Source: Bacillus gobiensis
Lineage (GTDB): Bacteria > Bacillota > Bacilli > Bacillales > Bacillaceae
Assembly: GCF_001278705.1 (NCBI RefSeq)
Contig: NZ_CP012600.1
Coordinates: 2,791,917-2,855,916, forward strand
Length of the DNA: 64,000 nt
Reading direction: 5' to 3'
The translations under genes and the position numbers were made by a program. The notes under the pieces are model-generated. The model did no database searches. It worked only from the letters and a program-made list of their open reading frames with translations, and was not told the origin of the DNA. This document shows, one piece after another, positions 7,296 to 16,293 of this stretch; position 1 is the first letter of the stretch, and each line of letters starts with the position of its first letter.

Positions 7296-8642
7296 GGCAA
7301 AGGCTGTCCCGCTCTTCTCTCGCAGCGTCTCTTCGATTTCTTCGAGGCTCTTCCCTTTCGTTTCCGGCACTTTAAAGTATACAAAAAGGCAAGCAAGGAC
7401 TCCGATTACAGCGTAGGCCAGGAATAAGTAGCTGACTCCCATCGCTTGTAACAAAACGGGGAAGGTCAGCGTGACAATCAGGTTGCCCGAATGGAGAAAT
7501 AATGTTGATAAACCCGTTCCGATCCCTCTCACGTGGCGAGGGAAGATCTCTGGAAGAATGACCCAAACGACCGGCCCCCAGGTTACAGCAAAAATAACGA
7601 TAAACAGTCCCAGACAGATAACGGTTGTCCAAGCAGCAGCAACGCTCGATGCAAAAAACAGATTAACAAAGGAAAGCACTGTCAGGCTAAGTACCATACC
7701 GATATTCCCAAACATGAGCAACCGCTTTCTACCAACTTTATCTATTACACGAATAGCTACCAGAGACATGAGTACATTGACAGTTCCGATTCCAATCGTA
7801 CCTAGCAAAGCAGCTGAGTTACCAAGGCCAACGTTAGTAAATGTTGTCGGTGCATAATAAATAATCGTGTTTGTCCCAATAAACTGCTGTAAAAAGGCGA
7901 GGCCAAGACCGGCAATTAACGCGGGACGCACCCAAGGGTGAAATAGCTCTTTTAATCCGCCCTTATCTTCTTTTTCAGTCTCCATAATATCTTTAATTTC
8001 CTCGTCAACAGAGCTTTCACTTCTGATACGCCCAAGTATTGATTTCGCCTTACCTTCCTGGTTATTCATTAACAGCCACCTTGGGCTTTCAGGCATGAAA
8101 GCCATTCCAACTAAGAGTATTACTGAAGGTACAACGGCAAGTCCAAGCATCCAGCGCCAACCTTCTGATTCGGAAAACCCGTAGTTGACGATATAAGAAA
8201 GCAAAATTCCAATCGTGATCATTAGCTGATTTAATGAAGTCAGTGACCCTCGTTTTTCCTGAGGAGCAAGCTCAGACAGATATAGAGGAACCATTGTGGT
8301 GGAACAGCCTACAGCAAGGCCGAGCACGATCCGCGCAAGTACCATAACCGCCGTATTAGGTGCTATAGCTGTGCCCAATGCCCCAATAATAAACAGAAAA
8401 GCAGCGCCTATGATCGATTTTTTTCTGCCAAACTGGTCTGTCAGTTTTCCTGCAAATCCGGCACCGAAGATTGCACCTATTAATATTGCGCTTACAACAA
8501 GTCCTTCAGTAAACGCATTCAAACCCAAGTCTTCTTTTATAAACAAGATCGCACCGGAAACAACTCCGGTATCATATCCGTAAAGCATTCCCCCGAGCGC
8601 CCCAAAAAAGTAAAGCAGCGCATTTGACTTCTGATTTTTCAC
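7071..8642 (-). CDS. Sugar-porter MFS transporter fused to a serine-resolvase C-terminus
   Basis: Residues 1 to about 445 form a complete 12-helix sugar porter of the GLUT/XylE family (related to B. subtilis YwtG/CsbC): GGMLYGYDTGVVSGAI, the RFGRKK-like loop QFGRKK, PESPRWLL, QQFIGTN, and the family end signature VPETKGKSLEEIE. From about residue 450 the same frame continues with the tail of a serine recombinase: FERDLTSERTKEGILAARKR, GRPKTDEEK and the helix-turn-helix AEKAGISRMTLYRKM. The recombinase catalytic domain is absent. The likely origin is insertion or deletion by a transposon carrying a resolvase. GTG start with GAGGGAGG upstream. The transporter core looks intact. Confidence 0.85.
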   Translation of the reverse strand: MKNQKSNALLYFFGALGGMLYGYDTGVVSGAILFIKEDLGLNAFTEGLVVSAILIGAIFGAGFAGKLTDQFGRKKSIIGAAFLFIIGALGTAIAPNTAVMVLARIVLGLAVGCSTTMVPLYLSELAPQEKRGSLTSLNQLMITIGILLSYIVNYGFSESEGWRWMLGLAVVPSVILLVGMAFMPESPRWLLMNNQEGKAKSILGRIRSESSVDEEIKDIMETEKEDKGGLKELFHPWVRPALIAGLGLAFLQQFIGTNTIIYYAPTTFTNVGLGNSAALLGTIGIGTVNVLMSLVAIRVIDKVGRKRLLMFGNIGMVLSLTVLSFVNLFFASSVAAAWTTVICLGLFIVIFAVTWGPVVWVILPEIFPRHVRGIGTGLSTLFLHSGNLIVTLTFPVLLQAMGVSYLFLAYAVIGVLACLFVYFKVPETKGKSLEEIEETLREKSGTAFAGIAQFERDLTSERTKEGILAARKRGKYPGRPKTDEEKVKYALYLIDQGLSRTDAAEKAGISRMTLYRKMHNNRV

Positions 8643-8846
8643 CCGTATTTCCTCCCTCTTTCCAAATTAAAAAGCTTATAACATAAATTCCACCTTTACA
8701 TACAATTCAAACTTTCCAATTGATAGTATAGTAAAATAAAATTTTGATTAATCCTACGTGCTTCATATTGACTAAACGCAAAAGCAATGTCACATTAGTA
8801 CATGGAACGAATTTGAACATTTGAAGAGAGTCTGGAGGGTACATAT

Positions 8847-9701
8847 ATGAAACTAATAGCAATTGATTTGGATGGAACGTTGCTGAATGCGCAAAGCGTG
8901 ATATCTGAGGAAAACAAGAGAGCGATAAAAAAGGCTTTGGATTCAGATTGTATAGTGGCTATCAGTACAGGTAGGGCTACCTTTGACGTAAAGTCACTGC
9001 TTGGTGATCTGGATATTCCGATCATTGCAGCAAATGGCGGAACTGTCCATGACTTTCAATACGAGCCTCTAAGCCATCTCACATTGGATAAAACAGTCGC
9101 CGCAGAAGTTGCGGACTATCTTACCAATGAAAATATTTATTTTGAAGTTTATACGGAGGATGCCCTTCTATCCCCTTTTGACGGAGAAGAAAAGCTGAAG
9201 GCTGAGCTTGATATTGTACAGTCGGCAAATCCGGACGAGGATTATGAAACCCTTTGGCAAGGAGCGCTCACTCAGTTTAAGCAATTTGGCATTAAGCCTG
9301 TGCCAGACATTCATGAGATTTTCAGAAGTAATGAAAACGTCTATAAGCTGTTATGCTTTTCCTTCGATAGTGAGAAATTGCTGAAAGCAAGAACAATTCT
9401 TGAGGAAAATTCAGCACTCAGCATCACTTCATCAGGCAAACACATTCTCGAGATTTTGCCAAAAGAATCCGGAAAAGGGAGAGCAGTCAAGCTGATAGCG
9501 GAAAAATATCAAATTCCGAAAGAAAATATTTATGCAATTGGAGACAGTCCGAATGACATTTCCATGTTTAAGGAAGCGGACAATCGAATTGCCATGGCCA
9601 ATGCCATGGACGAATTAAAAGAAATGAGCACCTATGTGACAAAAAGCAATGTCGAAAATGGTGTAGCCTACTTTATTGAAAACGTTTTGCTAAAAAAGTA
9701 A
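8847..9701 (+). CDS. Cof-type HAD-IIB phosphatase
   Basis: A 284-residue haloacid-dehalogenase-superfamily phosphatase of the Cof/IIB class. Motif I is DLDGTLLN at residues 7-14, motif II ISTGRA near 42, the conserved lysine lies around residue 210, and motif IV is GDSPNDISMF near 231. These enzymes hydrolyse sugar phosphates, flavin precursors or cofactor phosphates in the cytoplasm; the cap domain sets specificity and cannot be read here. GGAGGG precedes the start. It is divergent from the sugar transporter and 34 bp upstream of the exporter gene. Confidence 0.85.
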   Translation: MKLIAIDLDGTLLNAQSVISEENKRAIKKALDSDCIVAISTGRATFDVKSLLGDLDIPIIAANGGTVHDFQYEPLSHLTLDKTVAAEVADYLTNENIYFEVYTEDALLSPFDGEEKLKAELDIVQSANPDEDYETLWQGALTQFKQFGIKPVPDIHEIFRSNENVYKLLCFSFDSEKLLKARTILEENSALSITSSGKHILEILPKESGKGRAVKLIAEKYQIPKENIYAIGDSPNDISMFKEADNRIAMANAMDELKEMSTYVTKSNVENGVAYFIENVLLKK

Positions 9702-9735
9702 AAAATTTATCGTTGGCTAAGAAAGAAGGATAACG

Positions 9736-10668
9736 GTGAAAAAGTCAACTATCTATATCGTCTTGTTTTTCATAATGATGATCTGGGGATTTAATGTAAC
9801 AGCCTTGAAGCTTCTGGTAGCTGAATTTTCTCCTGTGACCATAACGTCCTTTCGTATACTGACAGCAAGCATCGTCGTGATGGCTGTTTTATTTTCACTG
9901 AAAAAAGTTCGCTGGCTGACAAAAAAAGAAACGGGCTACGTGCTTGCAGGAAGTCTTTTGAACGTGGTTGCCCACCATTATTTTTTGTCGGTTGGGATGA
10001 AGTTTACTTCAGTATCAAATGGGGGTCTGATTCTCGGTTTAGGACCCATATTAACCTCCATAATGGCGATTATTTTTCTTAAAAATAAGATTTCGCTGCT
10101 CAAGGGACTCGGAATCATTTCAGGGTTTTCAGGTGTCTTTTTTATTATTGCGGAAGGTAGCGGAGTGACTAGCGTTTCCTTCGGGGACGTGTATGTTTTT
10201 CTTTCGATCTCCTCACAAGCGCTAAGCTTTATACTGATTAAAAAAGCAGCGAAAACGCTCGATCCTAGATTGATGACAGGATATATGTTGTTATTTGGCT
10301 CAGTTATCCTTTTTTTCATCAGTTTAGTGACAGAACCTGGCGGGTTAACAACATTAAGCAAAGGCTCATGGTTGGGCTGGCTTGTTTTTTTAGGCTCTGC
10401 CGTTTTCGCCACAGCGATCGGACATATGGCCTATAACAGTGCTCTCGGAAAAATCGGGGCACCAGAAGCAGCGATTTTCTTAAACTTAAATCCATTTTTC
10501 GCCCTCATTGGGGCTGTGCTTTTTGTAGGGGAAAAGATTCTTTTGACACAAATCATCGGGTTTGCCTTTATATTAGCTGGAGTCTTCCTCGGTTCGGGCG
10601 CATTCGAAGAAAAATATAAGCTGTCCAAACACAAGCGAATGGCAAGTGGAGTAAAAAGCGGTCAGTGA
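9736..10668 (+). CDS. EamA/DMT-family transporter
   Basis: A 310-residue drug/metabolite transporter with ten predicted helices in two EamA repeats. It opens with IMMIWGFNVTALKLLV, and a second repeat starts near residue 150 (FGDVYVFLSISSQALSFILI). GTG start after AAGAAGGATAAC. It follows the HAD gene closely and both may be one transcript, ended by the hairpin overlapping its stop codon. Substrate unknown. Confidence 0.8.
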   Translation: MKKSTIYIVLFFIMMIWGFNVTALKLLVAEFSPVTITSFRILTASIVVMAVLFSLKKVRWLTKKETGYVLAGSLLNVVAHHYFLSVGMKFTSVSNGGLILGLGPILTSIMAIIFLKNKISLLKGLGIISGFSGVFFIIAEGSGVTSVSFGDVYVFLSISSQALSFILIKKAAKTLDPRLMTGYMLLFGSVILFFISLVTEPGGLTTLSKGSWLGWLVFLGSAVFATAIGHMAYNSALGKIGAPEAAIFLNLNPFFALIGAVLFVGEKILLTQIIGFAFILAGVFLGSGAFEEKYKLSKHKRMASGVKSGQ

Positions 10669-10684
10669 TTCTGATCGTTTTTTA
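10657..10684 (+). terminator. Terminator after the DMT transporter
   Basis: CGGTCAG and CTGATCG pair around TGATT and are followed by TTTTTT. The hairpin overlaps the transporter stop codon and also abuts the end of the convergent gene. Confidence 0.6.
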
Positions 10685-10990
10685 TTTGGAATTCTCCAGC
10701 GAGGCAGCATCGATTTTCCCAAGAGCTTCTTCCGTTTCTTTGAAGGAACTCGCGGTTTGGTGAAGCAGGGTTTCAATAGTTATTGTCGTATTCATAAAAT
10801 CGTTAAGTGCTTCAATCACATGTACAAGATCCTTTGACGCTTTATGCTCTTCGATTGCAGGAAATAAGCTGGTAAGCTGATCTACTTTATGGCGAAGACG
10901 TTGATAATCTGCTTCAACCGACATCCTTCTGGCGAATAATTCCTGTTGAAGGCTTTCTAGTTTTTCCGGATGTAACTTAACGACATTCAT
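10682..10990 (-). CDS. YwqI-like type VII secretion partner (TIGR04197/DUF5344 type)
   Basis: A 102-residue, almost wholly helical protein starting MNVVKLHPEKLESLQQEL. In length, composition and position it matches the YwqI-like family encoded beside LXG toxins. Family members are small helical proteins that bind the LXG domain and help deliver the toxin to the type VII (Yuk/Ess) machine. CTGGAGG lies eight bases before the start. It follows the YwqH-like gene by 18 bp, but no LXG toxin gene follows: a convergent transporter ends 13 bp away. The pair therefore looks orphaned. Confidence 0.65.
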   Translation of the reverse strand: MNVVKLHPEKLESLQQELFARRMSVEADYQRLRHKVDQLTSLFPAIEEHKASKDLVHVIEALNDFMNTTITIETLLHQTASSFKETEEALGKIDAASLENSK

Positions 10991-11008
10991 TGATAACCCT
11001 CCAGACGA

Positions 11009-11344
11009 TTAAAGGTATTTTCTGGCATTACCCATCAACTGATCATAATAATCATTTAATTCTTTCCGAACGTCCGTTAAAGAATAATCAGCTTCATCAC
11101 CTAATCGGTCGAATCCCTTAATGATTTCGTACAGCTGCTCCCTTAAGATTATAAATTCTTCCTTTGCTTTCCCGCTCCAGTCCAAATCTGAAGCGTCCAA
11201 CAACTTGTAAGCTGCCATAAGGTCCTGAAACAGCATAGAGATTTCCGATCTGATGACGAGCTGGGACTGGTAGATAATATCTTCTTGGTTCGCAAGCTCA
11301 TTAGCTTCAGAAACATACTGTTGATAACCTTCCCTGTTTGTCAT
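11009..11344 (-). CDS. YwqH-like (DUF5082) type VII secretion partner
   Basis: A 111-residue helical protein (MTNREGYQQYVSEANELANQ at the start, DLDWSGKAKEEFIILREQLY in the middle). The W-x-G turn (DWSGKA) between two long helices is the WXG100-like signature seen in YwqH-type LXG partners. AAGGAG lies nine bases upstream. It is the first gene of a two-gene unit with the YwqI-like protein. In complete loci these two precede an LXG-domain toxin and its immunity gene; here neither is present. Confidence 0.65.
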   Translation of the reverse strand: MTNREGYQQYVSEANELANQEDIIYQSQLVIRSEISMLFQDLMAAYKLLDASDLDWSGKAKEEFIILREQLYEIIKGFDRLGDEADYSLTDVRKELNDYYDQLMGNARKYL

Positions 11345-11539
11345 CCTTCTTTTCTCCTTATTAAATGAGTCGTATGTCCTTATTTTACATAATTTTAAGT
11401 TTAATTGCTTGTTTTTAGATTGGAAATAGGAAAAAAATACTCTTTTCTCCTTTAGAAGGTTTTTTTAATTAAATAAAGCAAAAAATTCCGGAGAATTAAG
11501 TGAGAATCTTCATTCTGGAGGAAAATTGATCTTTCACAC

Positions 11540-11563
11540 AAAAAAGACAGGTGTACCCCTGTC
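11540..11563 (-). terminator. Terminator after the 123-residue hypothetical protein
   Basis: GACAGG and CCTGTC pair around a 6-base loop and are followed, on the minus strand, by TTTTTT. Confidence 0.6.
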
Positions 11564-11573
11564 CTTCTGTATT

Positions 11574-11945
11574 CTATTCAACTTCAACAGTTAAAACCGC
11601 TTTTGTATATTGACTTGATGTAATGTATTCATCACTTTCTTCTCCTGGTATACCGCATGTTTCAAGAAGTTGTTGAAAAGCTCTTACTCCGCTTCCATCA
11701 TAACCACTCGTTAATCCACCAATAACTTTTACATTATAATAATCACTGAGAATAAAAGTCTCATAGAAAAGGGAAACTTTATCGCGATTTTGAATAATCT
11801 TTTTCGGTTTCATAAGTTGTAATGCAGCTTCTGCCATCATATAACTCATATCTGGAGAAGCAAAAGATATAGTTACTTCAGGGTTATAATCTAAATCAAA
11901 ATAATCTTCATTTTTGTGAACTTCCTTAATAAATATATATGCCAA
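11574..11945 (-). CDS. Hypothetical protein, possible immunity factor
   Basis: About 123 acidic residues, starting AYIFIKEVHKNEDYF and ending YTKAVLTVEVE. I recognise no family. The predicted fold is mixed alpha/beta with no signal peptide or membrane segment. The TTG start at 11945 is provisional: AGGAGG lies 14 bases away, slightly far, and AAAAGG eight bases away. A strong terminator follows. Its place two hundred bases from the orphan YwqH/YwqI pair, with its size and acidity, would fit an immunity protein; that is inference from context only. Confidence 0.5.
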   Translation of the reverse strand: MAYIFIKEVHKNEDYFDLDYNPEVTISFASPDMSYMMAEAALQLMKPKKIIQNRDKVSLFYETFILSDYYNVKVIGGLTSGYDGSGVRAFQQLLETCGIPGEESDEYITSSQYTKAVLTVEVE

Positions 11946-11982
11946 TTGGTTGCCTTTTCCTCCTAAGTGTCACACGACTCTT

Positions 11983-12085
11983 TCAATAGCCGCCAGACAT
12001 GTCAGCAATCGAAATCACCTGTACTAGCTTGAGACCTGGTGAATTTTCCATTACCAGCATGTCTGCCTCGTTTAATTGTCTCGAA
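11983..12085 (-). pseudogene. C-terminal gene remnant, unrecognised
   Basis: The minus strand reads about 33 residues with coding character, including NEADMLVMENSPGLKLVQVI, and ends DMSGGY at a stop at 11983. No start or ribosome binding site is found and the frame becomes AT-rich upstream. It looks like the surviving end of a deleted gene. Family not recognised. Confidence 0.25.
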
Positions 12086-12151
12086 AAATAAAAAGTTATT
12101 ATAATAAGATGGTATTAGTTCTATTGATAAAGTGATAGACTTCACAATCTC

Positions 12152-13516
12152 TTACATCATAAAATACTGGAATCTTGAACCAATATCAAGAACTGATATG
12201 TTGGCGGTTACTCCGGAATCAGGAAAGTTCTTATTCGTGATAACCAGCTTTCCTGATTCAATGGAAAACGTTGGTCCGTAATACATTGCGGCGTTGTGAT
12301 TTTGGTGAAGTGATAGATTAGTGACTGTCCCTTTATCATCTCCCACATTTCGATATACGAGCAGCGTATACGCATAATTATAATTAGCTGCCTGTAAGTA
12401 GACAGATACGATGGAGGATACTCCGTTTGTAACGGATATTGTAGGGTTCGCGCCTGTCATTAATTGGAATGCGTTCTGGTATCTTTTTCTTTGGACATTG
12501 ATAGTTCGGTCAGGATTGATTTGCACTCTATCACATAAGACCAGGTTTCCGAGCTGTGATTGATCGTCAAGCGCCGATACGGAACCAATCAAATAGACAG
12601 GACTATCATTTTTAGATACCATTTCCACTTTATACCCGGAATCGCCGTGATCAAAACTCTCAATCGAAATCGTTCCGTAGAAGGTTGCGGGTTCATTACC
12701 TTCGTTTTTAATAATTGGAGTTTCGCCTCTTGTCCAAATGTTGAATTCCAATGGGGCGTTAAACGGGATACAGTCCTTTCCGATTTTGATTTTAGGTTCT
12801 GTTTCGCCAGCGCCTTGATTAATCGTGCAGCTTTTGATGCCTGTGCCGTGAAAGCTTTCCACATTATTTGATTGCTTATATTCGACAGCTGTTTTGCAAG
12901 AGGCTCTGAAGTCACAGTAGGATGCAATGCAGCCTTCGGTGAATTCTTGTAAAATCCCATTATGGAACATGATACCCACCTGATTTAACTCGAATTGGCA
13001 AAAATCGACACGAAACCCGTTGACTCCGGCCACTTCGATTCCGATTGAATTCTCATTTCCGCGAAAACCAACGCCAAACAGCATTCCGCCAGTCATCATT
13101 CCCCAGCCGCCATGTACTTTGATTGCCGGTTTTCCAGCTGGAAGGTTTTCGCCGCTAATCACGGTGCGGCGGAATCCTTTTCCGAAGATAAGAGGCTTTT
13201 TATCGCCGCTGTCTATCAGAATTGTATCTGAGATCACATAAGCATTGTTTTCGTTGAGGTGAATAGGAACCCATCCTGAATATTCTGATGCTTTAATCAA
13301 TCGTCGAAGTCTTTTCGTATCATCTGCTTCCCCATCTTTCCGGGGAAAATCCGAACTCTTTACGCCGTCAATATTCGAATAGGCCTGGGCCGTTTCGGTT
13401 TCGAACATTCCGGGAATCCCCATTGTACCTGCCGACAGTGCCAGTGCACCTATGCCTGCTCCCCCAGCTTTTAAGAAGTCACGTCTGTTGTATTGCTTAC
13501 TCTTTTGATTAGTCAT
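12152..13516 (-). CDS. Tat-exported beta-helix-like protein, paralogue 3
   Basis: A 454-residue protein with a twin-arginine signal: YNRRDFLKAGG near residue 9, a hydrophobic stretch, then an A-x-A-like cleavage region near TETAQA. The mature part starts with SSDFPRKDGEADDTKRLRRL, a pattern common at the start of pectate-lyase-superfamily right-handed beta-helix proteins, followed by glycine- and asparagine-rich repeats. By eye it is about 85-90% identical over its whole length to the protein at 54455-55819, and less so to that at 52994-54322. AGGAGG precedes ATG 13516; earlier in-frame starts lack one. Enzyme activity is not evident; binding or hydrolysis of a polysaccharide is a guess. Confidence 0.75.
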   Translation of the reverse strand: MTNQKSKQYNRRDFLKAGGAGIGALALSAGTMGIPGMFETETAQAYSNIDGVKSSDFPRKDGEADDTKRLRRLIKASEYSGWVPIHLNENNAYVISDTILIDSGDKKPLIFGKGFRRTVISGENLPAGKPAIKVHGGWGMMTGGMLFGVGFRGNENSIGIEVAGVNGFRVDFCQFELNQVGIMFHNGILQEFTEGCIASYCDFRASCKTAVEYKQSNNVESFHGTGIKSCTINQGAGETEPKIKIGKDCIPFNAPLEFNIWTRGETPIIKNEGNEPATFYGTISIESFDHGDSGYKVEMVSKNDSPVYLIGSVSALDDQSQLGNLVLCDRVQINPDRTINVQRKRYQNAFQLMTGANPTISVTNGVSSIVSVYLQAANYNYAYTLLVYRNVGDDKGTVTNLSLHQNHNAAMYYGPTFSIESGKLVITNKNFPDSGVTANISVLDIGSRFQYFMM

Positions 13517-13743
13517 AATAAAGCCTCCTAGTGTGATAATTGAATGATATTGAGCAATTCCATTTACGCGTCTTGTGCTTTGATTCGGTTCTAATGACCC
13601 TATTATTTTTTTCGGCAAATACAATATAATGTACAAAATAAATATAAATTTTTTATGCCATTTAATATAGTATTTTTTCCCATGTTTATCATGTCAGCAC
13701 AAAAGGGATTCAACACACATTATTTTGTATAAGGGGTTTTAAT

Positions 13744-14304
13744 ATGTTCCATCATCGCCTCGGTCCAACGGTATTAAGCTATCGAAAGAAAAATGGTATG
13801 ACAATTCGTGAATTCGCCGATTATGCAGGAATCAGCACTTCGCTTATCAGCCAAATTGAAAGAGGGCAGGCAAATCCCTCGTTAAGCGTATTGGAACTGA
13901 TTGCGAAAGCATTAAAAGTTCCGCTCTTTTCTCTCTTTATCAATGATTTCGATACGGATTCTCTCATTTTGAGAAAACAAGACCGCAAGAAAGTGTATCG
14001 AGAAAATAGTGACCATATTGTTTACGATGTGTTAACGCCGGATTTTATGAAGGCACATATTGAACTCTTAATGATGGATTTAAATGCACACGCAAGTACG
14101 ACGGAAGATTACTATTCTCACGACGATCAAGAAGAAATCGCTGTCGTCATGAAAGGTCAAGCGTATGTTGAAATGGAAGGAATTGAATATTTTTTAGACG
14201 AGGGAGATGTCGTACGCATTCCGCCAAATGTTAAACACCGATTTTTGAACAAAAGTGATCAACCGAATCATGTTTTGTTCGTACTTATTCCATCTTTATT
14301 TTAA
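13744..14304 (+). CDS. XRE-family regulator with cupin domain
   Basis: A 186-residue regulator. Residues 5-65 form a lambda-repressor-like helix-turn-helix (REFADYAGISTSLISQIERG, NPSLSVLELIAKAL). Residues 105-180 form a cupin barrel with DDQEEIAVVMKGQAYVEM and GDVVRIPPNVKHRF. This architecture (as in PuuR/SinR-like sugar and amine regulators) senses a small ligand in the cupin. It is divergent from the Tat beta-helix gene and 76 bp ahead of the ribokinase gene, so it may control either. Confidence 0.85.
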   Translation: MFHHRLGPTVLSYRKKNGMTIREFADYAGISTSLISQIERGQANPSLSVLELIAKALKVPLFSLFINDFDTDSLILRKQDRKKVYRENSDHIVYDVLTPDFMKAHIELLMMDLNAHASTTEDYYSHDDQEEIAVVMKGQAYVEMEGIEYFLDEGDVVRIPPNVKHRFLNKSDQPNHVLFVLIPSLF

Positions 14305-14380
14305 AGTAGTAATGTAATAAGAATATAGATTGCCAATCTCTTTATTGTAGTGATAATCTTGGATAAAAAAGGTGAGTTAT

Positions 14381-15265
14381 ATGACAACAATTTGCGTGAT
14401 CGGCAGTGTGTCAATGGATTTGGTTGTTACTACTGATATCAGGCCTGTTGTTGGCGAAACAGTCTTGGGGAACTCTTTTCAAACGGTTCCAGGAGGAAAA
14501 GGAGCCAATCAGGCAGTAGCGGCAAGCAGACTCGGCGCAGACGTCTTTATACTTGGCATAACAGGAAATGATAGTTACGGAGAAAGCATTTTAAAAAACT
14601 TAGAGAATAACGGTGTCCACACTGATTATATGGAGAAGGCAGATAACACAAAAAGCGGGACTGCACATATCATTCTCTCAGAGGGCGATAACAGTATTAT
14701 TGTCGTCAAAGGAGCAAATGACCATGTTACTCCGGATTATGTACTCGGAGCGACGGAAATCCTGAAAAAAGCCGACATCGTACTCATCCAGCAGGAAATA
14801 CCTGAAGAAACGGTTCAATATACAATTGATCATTGTGAGAAGCTGAAGATACCTGTCCTGTTGAATCCTGCACCCGCACGACAGGTTGCGGAGGAAATCA
14901 TTGAGAAAGCAACCTATCTTACCCCAAATGAATACGAAGCATCTGTTTTACTAAACGGTCGTACCGAAGAGGAAGCACTGAAAGCGTATCCAAATAAATT
15001 GTTGATTACGAAAGGAAAAAACGGGGTTCGCTACCATAATGGCATCGAAGAAAAACAGTTTCCGTCGTTTCCCGTTAAAGCTGTTGATTCAACGGGAGCG
15101 GGAGACACCTTCAACGCAGCACTTGCCATTGCGCTGGCTGAAAAAATGAAGATGGAAGATGCTCTTCTTTTTGCAAATCGAGCCGCCTCTTTATCCGTCT
15201 TGAAATTTGGCGCTCAAGGCGGCATGCCGACACGCGCTGAAGTTGACAGTGCACTGCGGCAATAA
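14381..15265 (+). CDS. rbsK: Ribokinase (PfkB family)
   Basis: A 294-residue PfkB-family sugar kinase that phosphorylates ribose to ribose 5-phosphate. Signature 1 is GGKGANQAVAASRLG near residue 39; signature 2 is the anion-hole and base motif DSTGAGDTFNAAL near residue 235, with the catalytic Asp in GAGD. The start ATG is eight bases after AAAGG; a GTG nine bases earlier overlaps that site. No ribose transporter is adjacent. The upstream XRE-cupin regulator is in the same direction. A perfect hairpin terminator follows. Confidence 0.85.
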   Translation: MTTICVIGSVSMDLVVTTDIRPVVGETVLGNSFQTVPGGKGANQAVAASRLGADVFILGITGNDSYGESILKNLENNGVHTDYMEKADNTKSGTAHIILSEGDNSIIVVKGANDHVTPDYVLGATEILKKADIVLIQQEIPEETVQYTIDHCEKLKIPVLLNPAPARQVAEEIIEKATYLTPNEYEASVLLNGRTEEEALKAYPNKLLITKGKNGVRYHNGIEEKQFPSFPVKAVDSTGAGDTFNAALAIALAEKMKMEDALLFANRAASLSVLKFGAQGGMPTRAEVDSALRQ

Positions 15266-15272
15266 TCTAATT

Positions 15273-15299
15273 AGAGTACCTGTGTACTCTCTTTTTTTT
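15273..15299 (+). terminator. Terminator after ribokinase
   Basis: AGAGTAC and GTACTCT pair perfectly around CTGT, followed by eight Ts. Confidence 0.8.
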
Positions 15300-15354
15300 A
15301 TAAATTTAGAAAAAGGTATTACATAAAACTAAGCAATAGCCACGACCAATAAGA

Positions 15355-16293
15355 CTAGTGAGGTGCTGCTTCCATCATAACTCCTAATTCATTTTCCATA
15401 CGTTGCTTAAACTCTTTTGGCGAACATGCATTATACTTTCTAAACAATTTATAGAACTGAGCCATATTAGAGATACCCACATCATAACCCACATTTGTAA
15501 TACTTAGATCACTGGTCATTAATAGACGTTCGGCTTTTTTTATTCGCTGATAGTTAACATAATCAATAAAGGATGTACCCATTATTTTCTTAAAATATTT
15601 TATGAAATAGTGATAGCTTAAGCCTAGCAATGAACAAGCCTCTTCCACAGTAATCTTATCCTCTAAGTTTTTGTCTATATATTCAAGAACTGGTTGCAAT
15701 CTATTTAAACCAGCTTCTTCTGTGTAGCTCAAAATATTATGTGTGTCGTTTCTTAAAAGCAAGAGCAGTATTTGTTTAATGACAGAACTAATAGCAATTT
15801 CATAGCCTCTCATTTGTATTTGTGATTCTTTAAAAATTTCCATAATTAAAGTATGTATTTCACCTTTTACAAATTGATTTTCTTCAAAGATATAGTTTAA
15901 TTCATCTAAAGGATTGGTCAGTTCAGAGAAACAATATAGATAAGGCATTGTACTTTGGTCAAAATGTTTTCTTAAGTCAATTTGGAACACAACGTAACGT
16001 AAATTATCCGAAAGAGGCTTAGAACGATGTGGTTGAGATGCACCTAAAACCATAACATCACCTTGTCCCATACAGACATATTTATTTTTAGTCTGTACAC
16101 CTAATTTCCCCTCAACAACAGCAATAAATTCTACTTCTTTATGATAATGCCAAGGGTGGCTCTCTATTGAGGTGAAATCATTTTTTTTAATATTGATTTC
16201 CCATATTTTCAGAAAAAGCAATGGATTTTGGTAAATAACTTCCTCGTTATGTGCTTCTAAATTATTGAGATCATTGTTATGTGTTGAAGACAT
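15355..16293 (-). CDS. AraC-family regulator with N-terminal cupin
   Basis: A 312-residue regulator. The N-terminal half is a cupin sugar sensor (HPWHYHKEVEFIAVVEGKLG, then GQGDVMVLGASQPHRS). The C-terminal 100 residues carry two helix-turn-helix units: EEACSLLGLSYHYFIKYFKK and the conserved second unit ending FYKLFRKYNACSPKEFKQ. It is divergent from the ThuA/oxidoreductase/isomerase operon, with about 200 bp between, and is the likely activator of that operon. Confidence 0.85.
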   Translation of the reverse strand: MSSTHNNDLNNLEAHNEEVIYQNPLLFLKIWEINIKKNDFTSIESHPWHYHKEVEFIAVVEGKLGVQTKNKYVCMGQGDVMVLGASQPHRSKPLSDNLRYVVFQIDLRKHFDQSTMPYLYCFSELTNPLDELNYIFEENQFVKGEIHTLIMEIFKESQIQMRGYEIAISSVIKQILLLLLRNDTHNILSYTEEAGLNRLQPVLEYIDKNLEDKITVEEACSLLGLSYHYFIKYFKKIMGTSFIDYVNYQRIKKAERLLMTSDLSITNVGYDVGISNMAQFYKLFRKYNACSPKEFKQRMENELGVMMEAAPH

